9,956 nt of DNA from Balneolales bacterium (GTDB taxonomy: Bacteria > Bacteroidota > Rhodothermia > Balneolales > Natronogracilivirgulaceae), in the NCBI GenBank assembly GCA_007116685.1, contig SKIC01000170.1, positions 1-9,956 on the forward strand, written 5' to 3'. The notes under the pieces were generated by a model. The model searched no databases. It had not been told where the DNA came from and saw nothing but the letters and a program-made list of their open reading frames with translations. Shown piece by piece: positions 5,143 to 9,956 of this stretch; the stretch's first letter is position 1; each line of letters begins with the position of its first letter. The position numbers and the translations under genes were made by a program.

Positions 5143-8139
5143 TTAGTGCAAAATGTTACGGCTGTTTAATAATTGAACGATTTGGCGGTACACCAAGTGG
5201 TTAATTGTATAACCGTTACTCGTTTTGATTATCAATCCTTTAGAGGCCAATCGTCCAAGAATTAACTTACTTTCTGATACCGGCTGATGCGTAGATAATG
5301 CCATTTCTTCGATAGTTAGCGTATCGTGGCGTATCAGGCTTGCAAGAGCAAACAAAATATCGCGCGATGGTATTTCAAGCATATCTATATCGGCAACTTC
5401 AATTGGATTAAATACAATGGCGCTATCTGTTACTTCCTTGATAGAATTAACCCAGAAAATCATGGCGATACTGAAATTTCCTTTAGATACTTCAGATAAC
5501 TTATTGAAATACTCTTTTTCCAAGTATTCCTGAATTTCTTCTTCATTACCAAGTAGTTTTCGATATGCTCTTGTCTTTGTAGTTTCAGCAGAAGGCTCGA
5601 AAACTAAATCATATCCTGTAGCTTTATGTCGTAGCATGATGCCGTCCTGAATATCTCGATTAGACAAACTGTCAGTTCTCAAAACTTGTGAAAAAAACTG
5701 ATCCGCATCGAACATTTTAATAAAAAAGTACCAGGCATTACTACTGCACGTAACAACCCAAAATAACTTTGTAGAAGTTTGCGATAATAAAACCCAAAAC
5801 TGACGTATTGCTTCAAATCCATTCACATTTCTTAGGTAGCAATTTTGCAAGCCTTCAAAAATTACAACTCTCTGTTTTTTACTGCGTTCTATTTTTTGAA
5901 TGAGTTCATCAACATTGTCAGTTTCTGCAAAGCCAAGAGATTTAGAAATCGTTTTCAATAGCTCTTTAGGCCTGTAGGTTGTTCGTTCTATATTGATATG
6001 AACAACATCGTCTTTGATAGTCTCATGCTCTTTGAAGAAATGTAACAAAATGCTTTTTCCACTACCTTTTTGGCCAACTACAGCCATCGTCCAAGGTACT
6101 TTATTCACCCACTGTTGATAGCCTTTTTCCAAATGTGTGATATTATCATTTCCATCTATATAAAACCGTTTATCAATTACAAATGCCCGTCGGAAAAGCC
6201 GCTGATAAATGAAAGGGAGTTTATTGGTAACTGATTTGTTTGTAATTAGAAATTCAGTTAGGTCTTGCCTTGCCTTGACAGAAGTTTCTTTTTGGGATTT
6301 GAAGCCAAGAAAGTATGCTATCGGATGATATAACTCTCGAAATTTGCCTTTACTGTATCTCCATAGTACCTCAAGTTTATCTTCAAAAGAAGCATACCAT
6401 CTGATGAGTCTCTCTTTCCACCCTAAAGCGGTTTCTTTAGCTATAAGAGCCTTATCTCTTAATTCAAATTCGTCATAGCGTCTTTGTAACATCAAAACGG
6501 CAAGACGTTGGAACGAATCTTTGAGTTTTTCCTTGATTAGAAATTCGTACTCATTTTGTTTTTCGCGAATATCCTTTATCGATTTTTCAAGTGCAATGAT
6601 AGCTCTTTTTAAACCGGAAACCGCAATTTCTAATGGGGTCTCTTCGCCCTCATAATCTTCTGTTGTAACAGCTGCTTGAAGATTTACATCCACAATCTGG
6701 GCTGCTTCTTCGATGTCGGTGAGTTGCTCTTTAATGAAAGCTTCAAAATTTTGCTGTTCAGGACGAATAAGAGAAATCGCTTCACTTTTGATAAATCGAG
6801 AAGCTATTTTGCGCCACTTGAAATCATCGGTAGTAACTTCCGGAATTGGCAAATTAAATGAGCGTGTTTCGGCCAAAAGTAATTCTTCACTGAAATTATT
6901 CAAGCTTAACTCTATATCACTCAAAATTCGCTGAATACCAGAAGTTAAATCTCGCTGAGCATCCTCATTTTGCATGATGTAGAGCGATTGCTCCATAAAC
7001 TCTGTTTGGAGTTTGTTACGCATGCTTTCAATTTCGCGAAGAGATTTTTTCTCACTTTTCTGTTCCTCCAGATGTGAGATAATCTCTTTTAAAATGCGAA
7101 TACCATTTTCGGTTGGTATATAGCATATATCACGGAAAAAGTTATGCGTTTCTTCCAGAAGCTTATTTTCACCATCTTCTAATTCAGCTCCAAAATCGCC
7201 CATTTCAAGCTGAATGCGAAAGTCAGCAATTTGTGAATCCAGATAATCTTCCCATCTCGTTAGTGCCTTTTCTGTTTGCTTTGCACTGCTCTCAATTTGA
7301 GAGTTGAGTTTTTTCGGGCGAAGTTTCTTATTTGGGAATTCTATTGTACCTGCCTTAAATAGATTCTCAACTATGTTGGCATGACTTTCTATCAGAGTGG
7401 GATTTTCTTTATAGGAGGCATCCTGAAAGTCGGAAATAAGTTTGAGAGCTTCTGTAATGTAGGTTTCAATTTCAGAAATGATGTTTATACGATAAGGATT
7501 TACCGAAGCATCATTTTTCTGTTCTTCCGAAATGTCATTATTTGTCTCTTCATTTAGTTCTTCTTGAATCTCCTCTTTTATTTCTTGTAAAAGCACCATC
7601 AGGGCTTTGGCGATACGCGAATACTCGAAAGTCACTGAATCGCGATAGGTATTACTATCCGCAAGAAGGCTATATTGAATTACTGCTCTGAAAGGAATAC
7701 GTTGTTCCCATCGGTAATCCTTGCCCTTTATAAGTTTAGATAAACTAAAAACAGTTTTCTTGATACTCTTTTTAGCTTTTAATAAAAAAGAGTCTTCTTC
7801 TTGGCCAATAAATCGATCTTCTGTTTGTTTTACGAAAAACTGTTCAGGTAATTCTTCAGTTTTTTCTATTACCCATTTAGTCCATTTTTGGGTGACTTTC
7901 TGGGGAATTTTATTAGAAATAACTCTTACTAAATAATTAAGCCGCTTGAGTATCAGCTCATATCGATTCGGATCGTCTTTTTTTATCTTGAAGAGTTCCG
8001 TACGCAACTCGCTTAGCTCTTTGCGTAGGTCTTCTGTTAATTCAGAGCGAAATAGCTTTAAACCATCGTTTAAATCTTCTTCAAAAAACTGATTTAATCG
8101 TTCATGTATTTGCTCGTAAGAATGAAAAACTTTTTGCAT
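5143..8139 (-). CDS. Large P-loop ATPase with helical N-terminus and C-terminal winged helix, unknown function
   Basis: A 998-residue soluble protein that I cannot assign to a named family. Residues 1 to about 640 are charged, Glu/Lys/Leu-rich and helical, with likely coiled-coil stretches and no evident membrane segment. The ATPase domain begins near 660. Walker A is GQKGSGKS at 689-696. The Walker B-like strand is RVVIFEG at 757-763, with Glu762 where Asp is usual and Gly763 where the catalytic Glu is usual. A sensor-like strand WVVTCSSNAW ends at 803, and a conserved-looking RHKATGYDLVF starts at 837. Residues about 924-990 resemble a winged helix (DILFALASLIRH, then TIEEMALSTHQPVSESKLILGRLASKGLI). 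The order resembles AAA+/STAND or Orc/Cdc6-like switch ATPases, in which nucleotide binding controls conformation. It is followed after 4 nt by the MscS channel, so it may gate, localise or sense for that channel; this is inference. The start at 8139 has no clear Shine-Dalgarno, but the frame opens there. Confidence 0.85.
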   Translation of the reverse strand: MQKVFHSYEQIHERLNQFFEEDLNDGLKLFRSELTEDLRKELSELRTELFKIKKDDPNRYELILKRLNYLVRVISNKIPQKVTQKWTKWVIEKTEELPEQFFVKQTEDRFIGQEEDSFLLKAKKSIKKTVFSLSKLIKGKDYRWEQRIPFRAVIQYSLLADSNTYRDSVTFEYSRIAKALMVLLQEIKEEIQEELNEETNNDISEEQKNDASVNPYRINIISEIETYITEALKLISDFQDASYKENPTLIESHANIVENLFKAGTIEFPNKKLRPKKLNSQIESSAKQTEKALTRWEDYLDSQIADFRIQLEMGDFGAELEDGENKLLEETHNFFRDICYIPTENGIRILKEIISHLEEQKSEKKSLREIESMRNKLQTEFMEQSLYIMQNEDAQRDLTSGIQRILSDIELSLNNFSEELLLAETRSFNLPIPEVTTDDFKWRKIASRFIKSEAISLIRPEQQNFEAFIKEQLTDIEEAAQIVDVNLQAAVTTEDYEGEETPLEIAVSGLKRAIIALEKSIKDIREKQNEYEFLIKEKLKDSFQRLAVLMLQRRYDEFELRDKALIAKETALGWKERLIRWYASFEDKLEVLWRYSKGKFRELYHPIAYFLGFKSQKETSVKARQDLTEFLITNKSVTNKLPFIYQRLFRRAFVIDKRFYIDGNDNITHLEKGYQQWVNKVPWTMAVVGQKGSGKSILLHFFKEHETIKDDVVHINIERTTYRPKELLKTISKSLGFAETDNVDELIQKIERSKKQRVVIFEGLQNCYLRNVNGFEAIRQFWVLLSQTSTKLFWVVTCSSNAWYFFIKMFDADQFFSQVLRTDSLSNRDIQDGIMLRHKATGYDLVFEPSAETTKTRAYRKLLGNEEEIQEYLEKEYFNKLSEVSKGNFSIAMIFWVNSIKEVTDSAIVFNPIEVADIDMLEIPSRDILFALASLIRHDTLTIEEMALSTHQPVSESKLILGRLASKGLIIKTSNGYTINHLVYRQIVQLLNSRNILH

Positions 8140-8163
8140 CGAAATTGATTAATGGAGAAAGTT

Positions 8164-8181
8164 GCTATTTGAAGCAATAGC
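8164..8181. promoter_or_regulatory. Short dyad in the leader of the ATPase–MscS pair
   Basis: GCTATT (8164-8169) and AATAGC (8176-8181) are exact inverted copies with a 6-nt centre, 24 nt upstream of the ATPase start codon. Six-base arms are common by chance, so this is only a candidate operator or leader hairpin. The surrounding 178-nt gap (8140-8317) shows no intrinsic terminator after coaBC and no strong promoter hexamers. Confidence 0.2.
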
Positions 8182-8293
8182 TGAAAACGTATAGAAATAT
8201 CGGATTTTTGTTTAAGTATTCCACTTATACTTTTCAGATAATTACCTAAAAAGTAAAGTCATTTTCTTTCAAATGTGATTAAATGAAAACGTA
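8182..8293. repeat. Direct repeat TGAAAACGTA, two copies upstream of the ATPase
   Basis: The 10-mer TGAAAACGTA occurs at 8182-8191 and again at 8284-8293, in the same orientation and 102 nt apart start to start. Both copies lie inside the 178-nt coaBC–ATPase gap. Read on the coding strand of the ATPase it is TACGTTTTCA. Two exact 10-base copies in so short a spacer are unlikely but not impossible in AT-rich sequence. They could be paired regulator sites. Confidence 0.3.
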
Positions 8294-8317
8294 ACAATCT
8301 AGATGTTTTGCGGAGGG

Positions 8318-9514
8318 CTAAGCTTGAAAAATGGTTTCTAAAACCTTTTTTGCGACCTCTGTCTTCAAACCTTCAAAACTGAATTTTTCATCTTTTGAAG
8401 ACAACAGTAAAACACGGTTAGTGTCGTGCTGAAAGCCGGAATCTTGTGCATTTAAAGTATTACCAACAACCCAGTCCAGTTTTTTCCGACCAATTTTTTC
8501 GCGTGCATGTTCTTCAAGATTATCGGTTTCCATCGCAAAGCCGATTAATATTTGCTTGGCTTTTTTGTTTTCTCCCAGCCACTGCAAACTATCGGGCGTA
8601 CGAGTGAAGAACAAAGTCTTTTCAGCATCTCCTTTTTTTATTTTAGAGAGGGCTTTTTCTTGCGGCTTGTAATCTGCTACAGCAGCAGCCATGATGGCTA
8701 CATCACAATTTGGACCATGCTTCTGAACCAATGCAAATAAATCATCAGCAGACTCAAAAGGCAGCGCTGTCACGTCATGAGGAATCTTTTCTGTGATAGG
8801 TCCATGAAGCAAGATTACATCGGCACCTAATGCTTTAGCTGCTTTAGCCATCGCAATTCCCATTTTCCCTGAGCTGGGATTGGAAATAAATCTTACCGGG
8901 TCTATAAACTCTCGCGTTGGACCAGTAGTGATTAGAACTTTTTTGTTAGCAAGTGGGAGAGAGGACTGATTCGGAAAAAGGTGAGAAAAAATTGTGTCAG
9001 CGTCGGGTAATCTGCCAGTATCATTAAGTCCACTTGCCAGATAACCACTTTCGGGTGGGATGATACGGAAATTCATATCCTCAGCAAGTTGCAGATTCCG
9101 TTTGGTAGAGGGAGCATGGTACATTTCTCCATCCATAGTTGGGCAAATATATACAGGGCAACGGGCTGCAAGAACGGCTGCGGTGAGCATATTGTCAGAA
9201 AAGCCATGTACAATTTTAGCCAGCGTGTTTGCCGTACATGGTGCAATAAGCATTAAATCAGCCCATTCAGCCCATTGAATATGCTTCACCCATGTTTCAC
9301 TGGAACCACTATGGTTTTCAGGGAAGATATGAATAGGAACGTCGTTACGGCTCAGTGCTGCAAAAGTGTCAGAACCAACAAAGCGGGTGGCATCGGGGGT
9401 CATAATAACCCGAACCTCTGCACCCGCTTTTTGAAAATCACGCAATAATTGAACCGCTTTATAAGCGGCAATACCACCAGTAACGCCTAATATGATGCGT
9501 TTACCGGAAAGCAT
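8318..9514 (-). CDS. coaBC: Bifunctional phosphopantothenoylcysteine decarboxylase / phosphopantothenate–cysteine ligase
   Basis: A full-length 398-residue CoaBC catalysing two steps of coenzyme A synthesis in the cytoplasm: joining cysteine to 4'-phosphopantothenate, then FMN-dependent decarboxylation to 4'-phosphopantetheine. The N-terminal CoaC half shows GVTGGIAAYKA (10-20), the active-site His in WVKHIQWAEWAD (H78, E. coli H75), APCTANTLAKI (91-101), PTMDGEM (125-131) and LASG (159-162). The C-terminal CoaB half shows TTGPTREFIDPVRFISNPSSGKMG (196-219, including N212, E. coli N210), AAAVADYKP (276-284) and SKIKK (290-294, the E. coli K289 region). E. coli CoaC uses Asn125 and Cys158; the matching residues here are Asp128 and Ser161. 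I recall this variant in Bacteroidota enzymes, so it does not by itself suggest loss of activity. The start codon is 2 nt after the rpoZ stop, so the two are surely co-transcribed. Confidence 0.97.
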   Translation of the reverse strand: MLSGKRIILGVTGGIAAYKAVQLLRDFQKAGAEVRVIMTPDATRFVGSDTFAALSRNDVPIHIFPENHSGSSETWVKHIQWAEWADLMLIAPCTANTLAKIVHGFSDNMLTAAVLAARCPVYICPTMDGEMYHAPSTKRNLQLAEDMNFRIIPPESGYLASGLNDTGRLPDADTIFSHLFPNQSSLPLANKKVLITTGPTREFIDPVRFISNPSSGKMGIAMAKAAKALGADVILLHGPITEKIPHDVTALPFESADDLFALVQKHGPNCDVAIMAAAVADYKPQEKALSKIKKGDAEKTLFFTRTPDSLQWLGENKKAKQILIGFAMETDNLEEHAREKIGRKKLDWVVGNTLNAQDSGFQHDTNRVLLLSSKDEKFSFEGLKTEVAKKVLETIFQA

Positions 9515-9516
9515 AT

Positions 9517-9816
9517 TTAAAATTTACTACCAGCTTCTGGTTTGCGATAGTAAACTTTGTCATTGTCGATTTCTACAAGAGCTCTTTGTGTAGCATGTGG
9601 GCGTTTTTCGAACTCTTTGGAAATTCGCTCTTGTTCTTCGTTGAATTGAAACTCATCGTCGTCTTCAAAACCTTCGAAGTACTGAAGTTTGTCGTTCAGT
9701 TCGAGTTTTTCCTGAGCAGAAATCTGACGGGCACGTTTAGACATAATTACGATTGACTCGTAAATGTTGCCGGTAACTTCCTGAAGCTTTTCAACGTTAA
9801 TTGTGCGAATGGGCAT
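9517..9816 (-). CDS. rpoZ: DNA-directed RNA polymerase omega subunit
   Basis: A 99-residue protein recognisable as the Bacteroidota/Balneolota form of RNA polymerase omega. It has the conserved TGNIYESIVIMSKRARQIS at residues 15-33, which contacts the beta' subunit, and a C-terminal KVYYRKP at 87-93. The middle (about 47-71) is acidic and variable, as expected. Omega helps fold and hold beta' during polymerase assembly. The gene lies 10 nt after gmk and 2 nt before coaBC, the order seen in many bacteria. The short gap before its ATG (TCTTATTACC on the coding strand) lacks a Shine-Dalgarno. Confidence 0.93.
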   Translation of the reverse strand: MPIRTINVEKLQEVTGNIYESIVIMSKRARQISAQEKLELNDKLQYFEGFEDDDEFQFNEEQERISKEFEKRPHATQRALVEIDNDKVYYRKPEAGSKF

Positions 9817-9826
9817 GGTAATAAGA

Positions 9827-9956
9827 TTAATGAATAAAGTCGGTAACCAGGTTCAGAGTTTCATGTACGGCTTTTTCAAGCGAATCGTTTACAACGACAT
9901 GATCAAAACGACTGGCGTAAGTGAGTTCTTTTTCTGCACGAGCCAGGCGATAGTTA
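9827..9956 (-). CDS. gmk: Guanylate kinase, C-terminal end (partial)
   Basis: The reverse strand from the window edge is open for 42 codons and stops with TAA at 9827-9829. The peptide opens with NYRLARAEKELTYASRFD, continues HVVVNDSLEKAV and ends LVTDFIH. The A..E..YA..FD..V.ND.LE.A pattern is the typical C-terminal end of guanylate kinase, which phosphorylates GMP and dGMP to the diphosphates. Position directly before rpoZ supports the assignment. The P-loop and GMP-binding domain lie outside the window. Confidence 0.9.
   Translation of the reverse strand, partial: NYRLARAEKELTYASRFDHVVVNDSLEKAVHETLNLVTDFIH

Noticed and set aside
4113..8139. Calling the ATPase–MscS pair a known anti-phage system
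   Set aside because: I cannot match it to a named defence family from sequence alone. There are no mobile-element or other defence genes around it, and housekeeping genes flank it.

Overview
This window is about 10 kb of AT-rich bacterial chromosome. The minus strand carries a gmk (3' end) – rpoZ – coaBC cluster. The omega subunit is of the Bacteroidota/Balneolota type (TGNIYESIVIMSKRA near the N-terminus, KVYYRKP near the C-terminus). Clear Shine-Dalgarno sequences are nearly absent. The single exception is a GGAG ahead of the first gene. These traits point to the Bacteroidota/Balneolota/Rhodothermota group. The gmk–rpoZ–coaBC order fits a marine Balneola/Gracilimonas-like lineage better than classical Bacteroidia. 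This is inference from gene order and protein style, not from a database search.

Layout: positions 1-35 are a nearly perfect palindrome with 17-bp arms. An AT-rich leader follows. Next is a plus-strand AidB-like acyl-CoA dehydrogenase (227-1909). It converges, with only 9 nt between the genes, on a minus-strand fragment of a beta-propeller sensor (1919-2851) that looks cut off at its 3' end. A 145-nt divergent spacer containing a 7-bp-arm dyad separates this from a plus-strand luciferase-like flavin oxidoreductase (2997-4046). The rest is on the minus strand. In transcription order it reads gmk (partial, from 9956), rpoZ (9816-9517), coaBC (9514-8318), a 178-nt gap, a 998-residue P-loop ATPase (8139-5143) and, 4 nt later, an MscS-family channel (5138-4113).

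How the genes relate: gmk, rpoZ and coaBC are housekeeping functions (GMP phosphorylation, RNA polymerase assembly, coenzyme A synthesis), spaced 10 and 2 nt apart like one operon. The most interesting unit is the tightly coupled ATPase–MscS pair. It joins a large cytosolic protein (long helical N-terminal part, a Walker A ATPase domain with a degenerate Walker B, and a C-terminal winged helix) to a small mechanosensitive channel with a signal peptide and a strongly acidic N-terminal tail. The pair may be a regulated ion-channel module of undescribed function. Its position next to housekeeping genes, and the absence of mobile-element genes, argue that it is a stable part of this chromosome and not a recent island.

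No tRNA, rRNA, CRISPR array, insertion sequence or convincing intrinsic terminator was found. No stretch longer than about 225 bases lacks a gene.
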